A DNA stretch of 64,000 nt, taken from NCBI RefSeq assembly GCF_030272615.1, contig NC_081412.1, forward strand, positions 674,372,323-674,436,322, read 5' to 3'. Under the pieces are notes generated by a model, which saw only the letters and a program-made list of their open reading frames with translations, did not search any database and had not been told where the DNA came from. This DNA comes from Cryptomeria japonica. Lineage: Eukaryota > Streptophyta > Pinopsida > Cupressales > Cupressaceae. The translations under genes and the position numbers were made by a program. Of the stretch, positions 10,810 through 24,100 are shown piece after piece (position 1 is the stretch's first letter; every line of letters begins with the position of its first letter).

Positions 10810-12460
10810 ATGGTTGAAACCCATTCCCAAAAATATAGGAGAGAATCTAAAGAAGCTCAAGAGTCCGCAAACATGAGTTCCTATGAGTATGACAATGATG
10901 TCTTTTTCAATTCTGATCATACCACATTACCTGACATGGATGCCTATAGAAACATTCCAAATGTTGAGAACATGGACATTACAAACAACAATGATACACA
11001 CAATGACAATATGGACAACTTTTTCGTACATTCAGCAGAGGTGGAAGACTCCATTATGGATCTTCGTTTTAATCAATTGGTTGAGGAAATAATGAGGAGA
11101 GATAGACAACATTTCTTACAAGTAATGGCACAAAGTGGAGCCAAGATTCCTCATGATTTTGACATGTCTCAAATAATGGAACATTGAACTTTGCAAGAAC
11201 TTAAACTCAACATGGATCAAAGGAGGCCTAATAGTGGAGGAAATAGAGGACCACATATGGTGCCCGAATCACCATCATCTTTGTTTCAAAAACCTGAGGT
11301 CCCACATACACATGGTCAAGCATATGATACTCACCTTCGCAGACCATTATGGAAGTCTTATGCAGAAAAATATACTCAATCACATACCAATGCTAAGGAC
11401 CAACCACTAAAGCAATTGGATATCCAAAGGCATGATCAAAATTTGGACACAAGGAAACCCCGTGTCAAATTTGGGGGCAACACATTAGAACAAACTCATG
11501 ACATGCCTGTAGAGTATGGTATACATGGACAAAACATATATTCCATTCCTCATCATGACTCTATACCAAGTGATCCTTATACGCATCATCACTATAGACC
11601 TCCTCCATATGAACATGTGTATGATCAATATCATCCATATATGTAGTATGCTCCTCCTCCACCTAGTGGCTCGGGCATGGGATATGGTCAAAGAAGTCGA
11701 TCTCCACCTAAGAACAATTTGGAACAACAAATTAAGGACTTAAAAAAGAAAATGGAGGACATACATACACCGAAGCCAACTTACACAATGAGAGGCATAT
11801 GTCCCTATCCATTTGACAAAAGCATTACAATGCCTCCATTTCCTACACACTTTGTGACACCTAAGTTTGATAAGTATAGAGGAAAAGGGGATCCTAAGGC
11901 ACATAAAAGATAGTATAGTTTTTCACAGCTTGCATTGAGGTAGCAGTAGAAGAGACATATTTGATGAGATTATTCCCATAGAGCTTAGGTGATCAAGCTA
12001 TGGAATGATTCGCTCAACTTCCACCTGGAATTAAGTCATGGGGTGATTTAGTGGAAGCTTTTATCCAACATTTCTCATACAACTTAGAGACAGACATATC
12101 AGTCACTACTTTGGGCAACACCAAGCAAAAGGATGGAGAGTCTTTTACATCATTTTTACAAAGATGGAGAAATCTAGCCAACAGATGTTCTTGTGAAATT
12201 CCACAAAAAACAAATGGTAGAGATGTTCACCCAAAATGTTAACAAATACATTGGTTATGACCTGAGAAAAGCTTGTTTGTCCACCTTCGAAGACGTCATT
12301 GAAAAAGGCTTAGCAACTGAGAAATTCTTAATTGGGCAAGACATCGTCAAAATATTCAAAGAAAACAAAGAGGACTTTAAAGGAAAAGACAAGCCAAGAT
12401 TTTGGAATAAAAACAAGAACATAGTCAATGATGGTGTTGTTGATGCCAATACAGTCAGGG
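10810..12460 (+). pseudogene. Ty3/gypsy gag, broken
   Basis: A single frame runs from ATG 10810 to 11913 apart from in-frame stops at 11185-11187 and 11644-11646. After a stop at 11911-11913 the frame shifts, and it shifts again near 12200. The conserved Retrotrans_gag core starts at about 11840 with FVTPKFDKYRGKGDPKAH. It continues as LPPGIKSWGDLVEAFIQHFS and SFTSFLQRWRNLANRC (about 12020-12190), as in gypsy gags where the capsid-like domain has GDP-H, W and F-QRF positions. No zinc knuckle, protease or pol follows: after about 12500 the sequence becomes AT-rich and non-coding. The N-terminal third is Asp/Asn/His-rich and not conserved by eye. Confidence 0.75.
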
Positions 12461-12499
12461 ATAACTTTAAGAAACCACCCCCCGGGAAACTATGTAAAA

Positions 12500-13500
12500 A
12501 CTTGGTGAATCAGACATTATTTTTGGGGGGAAATTTTCATATGGATGGCGAAAAATTATTTTAAAATGGGGAAAAAAATATTTTGTATTGGCAATTTTTT
12601 TCTAGGGTATGAAAATTCCATAAATTTCTTGCGAATTATACCTTTTTGTATGGGAAAAATATATATTGTAGGAGGTGAATAATTTTTGTTAAAAGGAACA
12701 AATATATAATTGTATGGGAGAAAATTTTTACTCTGAAGGAAAAATTATTTAAATGTATTGGTGATTTTTATCCACCGCTTGAAAATTATTTAATTTGTTT
12801 TGGCGAATATTTTGTCATTTATGGAAAAATATATAATTTATTGGCAATTTCATGAATTCATTGCCATTAATAGACAAGGCACATCACATCACATCACATC
12901 AATATATCATATCACATAATACATTGAGTCCAGACTCTGCATGATGTATCAATAAGCACGACCTCTTTGACACATGAAGGGTGACACATACCTAAAATCT
13001 ATCAATGATTTTAAACCGTTCAATGATTGTAGATCAATGGTTGAAGTTTTATTTCGGCCCAATTTTCTGAAGAGAACATAGCTCACCAAAAAGTGCCTGG
13101 AATGGAATTGGATTCAATAGACATGTATCAAATGTCACGAATCACGATTGATAATTTCATTTATTTAATATATATCTTTTCACTAATTGCAATCCACTCT
13201 ATCCCCATGACTTCCAATGTGATACTTGCCAATTTGGTACTGGTTTATAGTTGTTTCCATTTTTGCACTATAGTGCATTTATGGGAAAGATTTGTAGAGA
13301 TACGAAAGATTTAAAAAAACTTATAGAAATTAATATGGTTAAAGAAGTAATTATTACAATCAAGAGATTCAACTTATACGATCTCTGCTTCTTTCATCTT
13401 CAATTAACCGTTGCCATTTGGTAGATAAATCATTGAAGCTCACGATATTTAAATTCTTCCTCTGGTTTAGGTTTCAGGTTGTTTAATTTGTTAATTTGTT
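12500..13500. other. AT-rich segment, no gene
   Basis: 12540-12870 carries repeated TTGGCAATTT/GGCGAAAA-type words similar in style to 33720-34258. A short (CATCA)n-like microsatellite lies at about 12880-12905. Between 13000 and 13070 a phrase ending TTTATTTCGGCCCA resembles the core of the tandem repeat at 16140-17450. Nothing coding was recognised. Confidence 0.5.
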
Positions 13501-13508
13501 TTCTCAAG

Positions 13509-14055
13509 ATGGACACTCCCATCTGCTTGAGAAGCATTTCCGTAGAGGACCAGAGGGCCTTTCTAGGCTCCGTTAGAGACCCAACCCTCCAATCAGTCTG
13601 CAATGAGGTTGGGTCATTCACCAATGAGGTTGTGCGGATGGTGTTGGGCAGAGAATTTATGTGAAATGAAAAATAGGTATTGTGTTAACATGGACATTAC
13701 ATCCCGCTTCTTAGTGTCTCTTATGGACCTTGGAGGAGACAAGGTGGATATGTTGATGCTATTGAGGAAGGTTTTTAAGGAAGAATTCCTTGGAGACGAC
13801 ATTACTCTTGTCGTCCTTGAAGAAGGAGGGGTGGAGATCCCTTGGGCGAGTGAATTATCCAAGCTTCTCCTCCCTGACCAAATAGTGCCAGTGGCCAGGG
13901 AACCGTTTCTCTTGAACCTGAATGCGGAGCAGTTGACCTGTCACAGGAAATGGGCGTGGATTGGCAGGGACTTCCTCCGGAAATGGTTGCTTTTGGATGA
14001 CTTTCCAAACTACATGTGGCTTGAAGAATTCTCTCAGCTTATGTTGTCTAAATAA
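13509..14055 (+). pseudogene. Unrecognised coding-like locus with one frame break
   Basis: An ATG in good context (CAAGATGG) at 13509 opens a frame of 51 codons ending at 13662-13664. From about 13665 a different frame is open to a stop at 14053-14055, giving about 125 further residues rich in Leu, Asp and Trp (for example WAWIGRDFLRKWLLLDDF). The base composition is GC-richer than the surroundings, which supports former or present coding. The frame change near 13655 is either a frameshift or an unrecognised splice. I do not recognise the family. It converges with the minus-strand locus at 14850-15865. 14056-14735 holds nothing recognised. Confidence 0.4.
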
Positions 14056-14849
14056 TTCTACATGGAAGGAGGGCCAGATTCTTTTGGCAAAATTGTAAAC
14101 AATTCCACTACCTGTGCCCTAGCCCCACCCTGCTGGGCCCCTAGTAGTTTTTTTTTACTATGTCCTCGAACCCTAATAGGCTTAGTGCCAGTGGGTCACT
14201 CATTTTGGCTTTTAAGTTTTTGAGGGACTCAAGTCTCAGACGTAAAAATTGTAAATTTCCAAAGCATAAATATTAATGATAATTTTTCAAATTCCAGTTT
14301 GTTTCAGTTTGCCTCTTAGAGTCTTATGGATATAAAAATGCTTTCTATAATTCTATTTCATTTTTATTAATTAAAGTTTTTCAAATGTTTTTTGTATATG
14401 AGCTATGTTATTTCAATTATTTGTTAAACAATGTAAATAAATTTAATATTGTGATCTTTTTTATGTAATGCTTCTTCCTCTATATTTAATATATAAATTA
14501 AGATTTGAACTAAAACTCCAACTTACTTATATTAAACTAAATTTAATTATATTAAATTTACTTCTTTTTTTATCGGTAAATATTTTTTTCATTCTATTGA
14601 TTCAGAGATTTCAAAATACAAAATTTGCAGTCCATCACCATGCATAAACACAAACAAAAAGAGATCCATACTGCCCACAGTCCAAACTTGTAAATTATCC
14701 TACCCTACATCTAGTAGCAGTAAACAAAAAACCAGTTCATGGCTGGTTATCCAACAAATGTTCCAACATTGATAAAAAGTTTTGGAATTAAAAAACTAAT
14801 AGTTGAAAAAATTTGGAAGCAAACTAAAAATCACTGGCCAATAGGCCAC

Positions 14850-15864
14850 TCACTCGCTATCCCCCTGGTTCACCTCCTCTCTTCCTTCCTCAGAGGTCGA
14901 TGCTTTCCCTTTTGCCGCTTCAACTTTCATTTTTGGAATGCAGTCTAGGCACCCGAAGTTGGGGTCGCCCTCCAAACTTGCCATTAGTTGTATGGCCCTG
15001 CCTTCTTCAAATCTATCTCTCAATTCCCTACCAACCTCCATCCTTGTCACCATGTGAAGAGCCTTCAAGACATCATCCACCCTGGTTAATTTCATGAAAA
15101 GTTTCATAGCTTCCCACCCCACACGAGCGTGTTCACGACACTGGTATTTGATTTCATCCTCTGGGCCACAGATAAAAGGGAGTAATTCCTCCTGGTCATC
15201 CCCTTCCTTAATTTGAATGCCAACTCGCGACACCACCCACTCTAAAATTGAGTCCAGGTTGATCAAAAAATCCCCATCTATCAATTTGACCAAAGTGAGT
15301 TTCACCTTTTCCACCTCTGGTTCGAATTCATAGGCCCACCCCAGAATCAAAGAGTATACCTCCATGTTGGTTCGATATTGGTGATGGATATGTGCTACCT
15401 CCTCTGCAAGAATCAGACAAGCTATCGCCCACAGCTTCTCATCCTTAAACTAGAATAATCCTTACATTCGTTTATCCGATACTTTGCCCAAAAAGGGAAC
15501 CAATTTCTTTTTTGTTCACAGCGTGAAATTGGCCTCCATGGTTACCTACAATTTCAAAAAACACTTCCTGCAAAAATAATGTAATACAGAAGCTACAAGA
15601 TACAAATTTGGTTTTCTTCAAAACAAAATCTGGCACGCAGACCAAAAGGTAATAAATTCTGCCTCCATCTAGGGCGGGTAATGAGTGTGGACGATAAGGT
15701 ATTAATGCCATGAGATCAGGAAAAAAGTTTCCTACCAATTGCCATCCTCTCCTCCCTTCGTTCGTGCGACCTGTTGCAGACAACTTCCTTCTACAACAAA
15801 CATTCGCCACCTTGACAGTTGTACTTGCCACATTTATTCGCTTAACAAGTTGAGAACTACACAT
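14850..15864 (-). CDS. Unrecognised protein, probably spliced
   Basis: The main exon runs from about 15449 down to the stop at 14850-14852. It is open upstream of the first ATG (15365) to a TAG that sits inside a plausible acceptor (TTCTAG then TTTAAGGATGAG), which suggests an upstream exon. It would encode about 199 residues, acidic and alpha-helical in character (for example KDEKLWAIACLILAEEV, then GWEAMKLFMKLTRVDDVLK), with a charged tail. A second open region at 15472-15864 includes a possible exon after TTTTTGCAG at about 15568 (EVFFEIVGNHGGQFHAVNKK). No family was recognised. No stop interrupts the main exon, so it could be a real gene or a recent pseudogene. 15865-16140 is AT-rich with nothing seen. 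Confidence 0.4.
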
Positions 15865-16139
15865 TTTTGAAAAGACTGCACATATTTACTTATTTTAATT
15901 ATATTAAACTTTAAATTAATATTTTAGATTTAATATTGAATGTTTTCTTTTTATATTAAACTTTTGCCTTTCAAATTGTATATCAAAATTTATATTTTTA
16001 TTTAGTTATTTGTTTTATTCTAGAAACTAAGTTTCATATTTTATACTATTTTTTAATTTCATATTTTTAGAAATAATATTAACATTAGATTTAATAGTTA
16101 TCTCAAACTATTGCACATCTTTAAAATTTAAATGTCTCT

Positions 16140-17450
16140 TATTATGGGACCGATGACATCTAACAACACTCAACAAGTACCATCGTTCGTTGGATGAGCA
16201 AAGATCAATGGCTTAGGGTGGATTTCGGCCCAAATGTGGGAAGTAAACACATTTGTGAGAACTTTGCCAGGAATTTAACATTTTAAATTTAATTAAATAT
16301 AATTAAGTCTATAAAGCTCTTTTTCGGGCGGAATTTTAAAATGATTAAATAGACTTAAAAAACAGACTCGACAATTGACACGAGTATGGTGACGTGCCAG
16401 ACAAATGGCAGAAGTCATGGGACCCACGACATCTGACAACAAGTACAATCATCCATTGGATGAGAAAATATCAATGACCTAGGATGGATTTCGGCCCGAA
16501 TGTGGGAAGTCATGAACACATTTGTGAGAACTTCACCCGGAATTTAACATTTTAAATTTAATTAAATATAATTAAGTCTATAAAGCTCTTTTTCGGGCAG
16601 AATTTTAAAATGATTAAATAGACTTAAAAAAAAGACCCGAAAAGTGACATGAGTATGGTGACATGCCAGAAAAATGGTAGAAGTCATAGGACCCACGACA
16701 TCTGACAACAGGTACAATCGTCCGTTGGATGAGCAAAGATCAACGACTTAGGGTGGATTTCGGCCCGAATGTGGGAAGTGAACACATTTGTGAGAACTTT
16801 GCCCAGAAATTGGAATTGAACATTTTAAATTAAATTAAATTTAATTAAGTCTATAAAGCTCTTTTTTTGGGTGGAAGTTTAAAATGATTAAATAGACCTA
16901 AAAAATAGACCTGAAAAGTGAGTCGTGACACGAGTATGGTGGCGTGCCAAAAAAAGGGCAGAAGTCATGGGACCCACATGCCACGACACCTGACAACATG
17001 TACCATCGTCCATTGGATGAGCAAAGGTCAACGGCTTAGGATGGATTTCGGCCCGAATGTGGGAAGTGAACACATTTGTGAGAACTTCACCCAGAATTGA
17101 AACGTTTTAAATTTAATTAAATATAATTAAGTCTAATGTACTCAGAATTTATATTGAAGTAATGAATGTTTTGTCCTTTGGCATGGAATATTTATTAATA
17201 ATAATTAATAAAATTACAACATGATTCTAGATATTTTGCCATCGTCTGTTGGATGAGTTAAGATCAACGACTTAGGGTGGATTTCGGCCTGAATGTGGGA
17301 AGTGAACACATTTGTGAGAACTTCATCCGGAATTGAATGCTTTACATTTAATGTCCTCAAAATTTATACTGAAGTAATAAATGTTTTGTCCTTGAGCATG
17401 GAATAGTTATTAATAATAATAATAATAAAATTACAACATGATTCTAGATA
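16140..17450. repeat. Tandem repeat array of about 236-288 bases per unit
   Basis: The landmark GTTGGATGAG, with variants, followed by GGTGGATTTCGGCCCGAATG and TGTGGGAAGTGAACACATTT, recurs at 16189, 16455, 16724, 17012 and 17248. The first four units also share ATTTAATTAAATATAATTAAG and an AAGCTCTTTTT segment. Within the last part, a separate segment of about 100 bases (17121-17225 and 17345-17450) is duplicated. The array ends about 310 bases before the ATG at 17760. Confidence 0.85.
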
Positions 17451-17759
17451 TTTTTCCCTTTAGGTATTACTTTTGTACTTTTTAGAGTTTTCAAAATAAG
17501 AGACTCGTAAATCATAATCATATTGCATTTCATGGACAAACCTGTAAATCGAGGGAGATTCAGAAACAACTACTAGATTGAGGAATGCAAGTTGCAACAG
17601 AGACTGTTTGCGCCAATCTAGTGAAATATAAATTCTCAGTAAAATATACAACACCCACATCCCGCCTTTTTGCTTTTTTTAATCTCGTGGTCCAATTTGA
17701 GGGTTAGCATTTTTCAGGCTTTTATCTAGAATTACTTTGAATTATTAACAATAATAGTG

Positions 17760-18818
17760 ATGGGGAAAACGGGAAGTAGTAGTTCAACAAGAAGCCAAGT
17801 GAAAAACAAAATTTATGTAACCGAACTGGTTAAAACACCAGGTTTCACTAATGAATACCATGATATGTATGACCTTGCTATCCATGGTGAAAAGTGTATC
17901 ATAGATATTAAATATGCATTGTCTAGTAAGGCGACAAATGCATGCAGGGCAAAATGTACTGTTTTCAACCCAATGTTAAAACAAAGAACAAATAAAATCG
18001 CATCGTGGGATGCTGGATTGGGAAGCATGGTGTTACCTAAAGTATTCCCTTGCCCTGATTTTTTCATGGTCTGCGCTGAAAATTATGATGAAGATAAAAA
18101 AGCAATTGTCAATAAAAATACAAAAGAGGAAATTCTATCCATAAACGAGGGAGAATTTGCTCGTTTGTTGAACCTAAGATTTGAAGCCCAAAACTCAAAC
18201 GTCCAAATTGACCTTGGAAAGCTAGTAGGGAATTATGAGAGTCTCGATCCAAGTCACAGAGATTCATTTATCAAAGCTCTAATAAAAAGTGGTATTGGTA
18301 TTGTGTTGGATCAGAATCATAAGCCTCCTTATGATTCTAACATTTTTGTTCCATGGGTTGGGGATACTATTTCCTTGCTGTCATTTTGCCTGGGATTGGA
18401 AAATAATAGGGAAGTGGGTGCAAGCCTTCTTGAAATAATTTATAATATCCATTGTGTAGGTCAGCCAGTAAGATATAATTTTATTGAGCACATTGTTCAA
18501 TCCATGCAAAACCAATTACTAATGATCAAAAAAGGTTCCTGTAAGACATTTAGGTTCTCATCCTACTTGTGCTATCTCCTTCTATCCAAGTATCGTGCAA
18601 TATTCGAGACCAACAAGCTTCAAATTGTGAACTATAAGATTGATGAGAAGACTGGGAAGAGAACAGAGTGTCCAATATATGAATGGACACCAAAGATAAG
18701 GATGCATGATAACAGAAAGAACTACAACCATTTTGTAGACTTCTTTTTGGCACCAATGTATAATGAAATTACAAGCACTCCAATGCCTAGGTTGCCCGTG
18801 TCTTGTAGAGATTGCATT
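17760..18818 (+). pseudogene. Large ORF of unknown family, 5' part (split by a retroelement)
   Basis: An ATG at 17760 opens 353 codons without a stop, up to the GCATT target site where the LTR element at 18819 is inserted. The protein starts Ser/Thr-rich, then is mixed alpha/beta with segments such as FPCPDFFMVCAENYDEDKKA, ILSINEGEFARLLNL and GRDTISLL-like GDTISLLSFCLGLENN. No domain was recognised. With one GCATT removed, the frame continues in phase at 26624. The 353 codons are free of stops, so this part decayed less than the 3' part, or the locus was active until recently. It may be a host gene or an ORF of an undescribed mobile element. Confidence 0.55.
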
Positions 18819-19999
18819 TGTAGCGTCCTAAAATTGCAACACTTGCAATTTCGACTGCATTTGGGTCTTCACGATGGCGATGCAACACGGAACTTGAATG
18901 GAGACCCCGAAACTTGTTCATGACACCAAAAACTGCATTTTTCAGCACCCTGGCCTGATCCTCCTTGCACCCTGCTGTCCCTAGAGGTGGGACCATGGCA
19001 CCCAGCGCCCTGGTCCCTGGCCCTATTTTGGGCCCGGTCTCTTATGGGACTTCGCATCTTTAAGTTTGCAAATTGGAAAATAATCTTCCTAGGTCGGCCT
19101 AAGGTCAGGAAAATCAGTCTATCAGCCCTAATTGACAAGTATATAAACTACATTTCCTCTCCCATTTTGGTAGATGGAAAAAAGGCGGAAGCAATATTCA
19201 AACATTCAAGCATTCAAGCATTCCTTCAAGCAATTGAGCATTCTAAGTCTCCATTCAAGGCTAAGTGTTGCATTCAAGACAAGGATTCAACCATTGAAGA
19301 GGAGATCACATACAACATACAACATACAACATACATTACACCTTCGCATGTAAGAATACAAACATTCTTACAACAAGGTATCAGTACTTGTTTACATTAC
19401 AAACATTTACATTTACAGCATTCTCATTTCTTGGTTAATTCGAAAACCGGGGTTTGACCTAAAGGCAAACCCCTCATCCCTAACCCCCCAATTGTCCTCT
19501 CTTTTCTGTGTGTAGGTTGCAGGTACACGGCTGTAATTGAAGATCTGAAATCCTTGTGCAGAGACGAACAGATCCACCTTCGTTTCGCGGATTTTTCGGA
19601 GGACCGTGTGCACGTTGGGCGCCATCGTGCCGTCAACTTTCACTCAAATTTGCAGAACAGCACCGTCTCAACATTTTACTACTAATTCCAGGTCCGCAGC
19701 TTCATCCCATATCCCTATCTCTGCTTATAAGCGAATCTTTCCTACTTTACATGCATTCCTAGTTCAATCTTTCTATCTACATTCTTTACAAAAAGAGGGT
19801 ATCCTTGATGTCACAACCCTTGAAACTCATTTAGAATCCAATCTTGCATTGTGTGGGATTGGATCTTGTGGGTTTCAACCCCTCTTTTGAATGTAAAGTC
19901 CCTCCTAAGTGAAAACCATCAACCCTAGTGACTCTCCCTTCTCTCTCCTTGGAGATTGGGGAGGAGAGAACAACTAGGGTTCGATTTTTCCGCTTTACA
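18819..19999 (+). repeat. 5' LTR of the TR-GAG-like element
   Basis: It starts TGTAGCGTCCTAAAATTG and ends CCGCTTTACA. It includes a GACCATGG...CCCTGGTCC dyad near 18990, TATAAA-containing sequence near 19140 (AAGTATATAAAC), a run of CATTCAAGCATTC words, and GGACCGTGTGCAC at 19601. The TG is preserved here but not in the 3' LTR. Confidence 0.9.
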
Positions 20000-20001
20000 T
20001 T

Positions 20002-20020
20002 TTGGTGAACCCGACGTGAA
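20002..20020 (+). other. Primer-binding-site-like sequence
   Basis: TTGGTGAACCCGACGTGAA begins three bases after the 5' LTR. A TGG start at this position is what reverse transcription from a tRNA primer needs. The tRNA species was not identified. Confidence 0.65.
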
Positions 20021-21183
20021 CATCCTCATTCTGATTATTCATGGTTAGATCTGAAAATTTTGTTTCCTTAATTACATTTCCATGTTTGATCTTTTGCAAA
20101 TTTTAGAGGCTAATTGCATAAAAACCCTAAAATTTTGTTTTTAGTAATTAAACTTGTGGAATGTTTAATGGTTAATGCTTGTTTCAGATCTACCCTTCTA
20201 TTGCAAATTACCAATTCATATTTGTGCTTTAATTCTGAAAATTAAGTGGTTAAATGTCAAAACCCTAATTTTTAAAACCTTCTTGATTCAACCTTTGACT
20301 GATAATTTCACTAATCAAAACACCTCCAAATCGGCTGTAACTTTGGATTCCACAATAAAATCACAATATCTTTCATCCCTGAAAATTTGGAAAAAAGTTG
20401 CGAGGACCGTGTGCACCCCGAGCACCATCGTCCTTGACATTTTTTCCGAAATTTCGGGAGCTAGATCTTACTGTATTTTTCTGCTAAAATCCAGAATTTT
20501 GGCTGATTTTATCAATTCTAACACTTTCAAAATTAAAGTCAAAGTTGGTCTAGCGATTGCTTGGATTGAGGCTTCTAATCATTCAAAAATTGTTGAAATT
20601 GAAATTTGTGTCAAAATTGTGTTTCTTACAGTCCTAAATCTGAAAAGTGTGTTAGCATTCATTCGAAATTTCAGTGCTTTATTCAAATTTTTGCAGTTTG
20701 TGACTTCTGAAATTAAGTGTTTAATTGCAACAACCTTGATTTCCACTTTCAAATTCGAATTTTGCATGAAATCGAGTCAACTTTTAAATTTCAAAACTTG
20801 CATTGCTTTTAGCATTCCCTCTAAAATCATAAAATTCAAAATTTCAGTTTCCCTCTCTTTTTCAAAATTCAAATTTTACATTTTTCAACAATATTGGTAG
20901 GGTTCAATTTCGAGATTGCAACTTTAATTTGGCCTATCTACAGATCGTAAAATCACTCAATTTTTTCAGATTAGCTTTAAAATCATCATAACTTTCATCC
21001 CTGAAAATTTCGAAAAAAGTTACCAGGACCGTGTGCACTCCGAGCGCCACGGTCCCGGACATTTTTTCCGAAATTTCGAGAGATTGTCCTGATTGCATTT
21101 AACAGCTTAAATCTAGGAGATTGGCTGGTTTTATTGAAATTTGCTACCTCTAAAATTCAAAATCTTCTCTCTCTCTTTAGTGC

Positions 21184-24100
21184 ATGAGTTTTACAACAAT
21201 AAGTCCTACTTACACTATTCCTGTTAGACGAAGCCTTAGAATTAAGTCTTTCCAAGGTGTAATTACCAAGGAGATGGAACCTAATTTGAATGGCCTTTTT
21301 AATGAGGACATGGGTAATTCCTCTAATCCTCTTAATGATGAAGAAGCTCTCCATGAGGTTTCTGTAGAACAACTTTCAAAATTGGATAACCAATTTGATG
21401 ATTTTCGACAATGGATGTCTCAAGAATACCCCGATAGTCAAGCTCTTCCCTTAATTGAGGGTCTAAAATGTATGGTTCAAAGTGATAAGAATGGAATCGA
21501 TATTTTGCGTGGTATTGCACACATTGTGGATTCGAATGTGATGCCTATGAAGAGTTGTGCCGAAACCTTAGGTTATACACAACCTCCTACTCAAGTTAAT
21601 CATTCTATTCCTTTGACAACTCCTATTGCTAGTATACCTACTTTTACATCAAAAATAATGAATACTTCAACACAAGACATTCCTCCTATGATCACCAGTC
21701 ATGGGGGAAATCCCTCTTCTTCAATCAACCCTCTTCCTTCATGCAATCCGACTTCTTCAATCATTCCTTCAATGAGTGTCCCTATTATATCTCCACAAAT
21801 GAACATGACGCAAGGGGGCAATTCATTTAACCATTCCATTCCTCCTTGTAGTGTTCCTCCCTTCCAATCATCTCCTATGACTAACTATCATAGTGTCCCA
21901 CAACCTTAATCTCTACCTTCTTTCAATAACATAACACCTCCATCACAATATAACACATCTAATATGAACTCTTCGACTGAAGCGACCATTAACAATCTTG
22001 CACAAACTGTCTCTTCTTTACAGCAACAAATTGCCTCTATGAATCAATCTAAGTTTAGTGTGCCCATATTTGATGTTGCGAGCCCACTTTCTCTTGACAT
22101 TGTTCGAGCTATCCCCCCTAAACATGTTGAAATTCCGCATTTGGAGCTTTATAATGGTAAGGGTGATCCTCTAACACATGTTAAGACCTTTCAAACAATA
22201 TGTACTGATTTTGCTTATGACCAAAGGTTGCTTGCAAAACTGTTCACTAGGACATTAAGAGATAAAGCCCTACAATGGTATTGCTCGTTGCCTTCTTATT
22301 CTATTACTTCTTTCAAACAACTTGCAAATGCTTTCATTCAACAATTTCAAAACAATATAAGTCCTAAAGTTACTTTGATTGATTTAATGCATTGTAAACA
22401 AGGTGTTAAAGAAAAAGTGACCGATTTCATTGGTAGATATAAGCATTTGTATGCTCAGATTTCCTTTCCAGTGCTTGACAATGATATTCAAAGAATCTTT
22501 ATTTCTAATTTACAAAAAGATATTAGAGAAAAACTCCTGTTTTCTGAGTTTACTTCTTTCCAACAGTTGTGTGCAACTCTTCACAATTATCAACTGACTG
22601 TGAGTCAAATGGAACAAGCAAATCCTATGGCTCCGAGTGATAAGGGTGATAGTAGTCAACAACCATTTGGGAAGTTTAAACCAAACAGAGAGTCCATTAA
22701 ATTCAATGAAAACATCATCAACAACCATGTGAATGCAGCATCAGGTGTGCCTCCTATTTCTAAGTTTTTCAAGAAAGAAAGAAAGTTTACTCCTTTAAAT
22801 GAATCATTGCATAGTATTATGAATAAGTTATTGGAACAAAATGTGCTTACTCTCCCTCCTATAAGGCAAATAGATCCTGCAAAGATTAACTCATCCTATT
22901 TTGATAACAAATCTTTTTGTCAATTTCATCGTCATCCTGGGCATGATACTGAAAAATGTTTTGCTTTAAAGGGTAAAATTCAAGATTTGATTGATAATAA
23001 TACTATCTCTGTTTCTGGTGTGAATGATAAAGGCAACACATCTGTAGCTCCTCCTAACCAAAATCTTAAGATTTTTACTAATCCATTGCCTTCTCATACC
23101 TCTAATGCGATTGATACTACTGATTCCTCTGTCTCACCTGATGATCTCGTGTCTATGACTCCGAATGTGATTAACTTTGTAGAGCAGCAGAAAATCCCTA
23201 AAGAACCTTCCAGCACATTTGATTCCAGTGAAACTATCAGGGCACCTGATGGTCCTTTATATATAGTTGCAAAAGTCAAGAATACACCTTGCCGTGGAGT
23301 GCTTATTTATCCTTCTTGTATGATTAATGTCATTACTGAAGAATTTCTTTTTACTTTGCAATTGAATCAAGTGATCTATGACGAAACAAATGTGGTTGTG
23401 AAATTATTTGATGCATTTTCTTCTCCTGCAATTGGTTCTATTACATTACCTATTGAGGTCCATAACAAACCCCTTGATGTGGACTTTGCTATTATTCCAT
23501 CATCCAAACAATTTCGTGTGAAGCTAGGCTATCCTTGGCTATCTTCCATGAAAGCTATTGCTTCTCCTATTCACAAGTGCTTGAAATTTCCCCATAATGG
23601 TCAAGTTGTCACTGTCAATCATAGTCTCTTTAAACCAGCTGAAAGAACTTCTAGCGTTCCTATTGATTATTTTTGGCCTAAACAATTCCAATCTCTTCCT
23701 CCGCAAAGTGATCATCTTTTCAAATCTTATCAAAAGTGGAAAAAAGATATGATCCTATCTCTAAGTGAACCTAGAACACCCAAACTTGACATTCCTATCA
23801 TTCTTGAGAAGGAAGTTCTTCCTTTGAAAGATAAAACTAATGTCTTTCCTCAAGAAGATTCCCAGCCCATCCCTATGGATGTGACTATGCCTATATCTAA
23901 TAAACTTCCTAAAAGTAGACCTATACTTCCTCGTCATGATGGGCTTGGTCTCCTTCCTAAACCAAATATTCCTCCCTTATATGGAGCAGTTCCTCCTCCT
24001 TCCTCTTATGGAGAGAAGAGACCTTCCTCTTCTCCTATTATTCAACCTAAGAGACCACAACCTAAACACCCAAGTGATAAGGATGAGAACATTCCTCCTC

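Noticed and set aside
20175-20900. 241-codon ORF in the leader of the TR-GAG-like element
   Set aside because: The composition is low-complexity (TTCAAAATT words) and no domain is visible. It is more likely an RNA leader that is open by chance.
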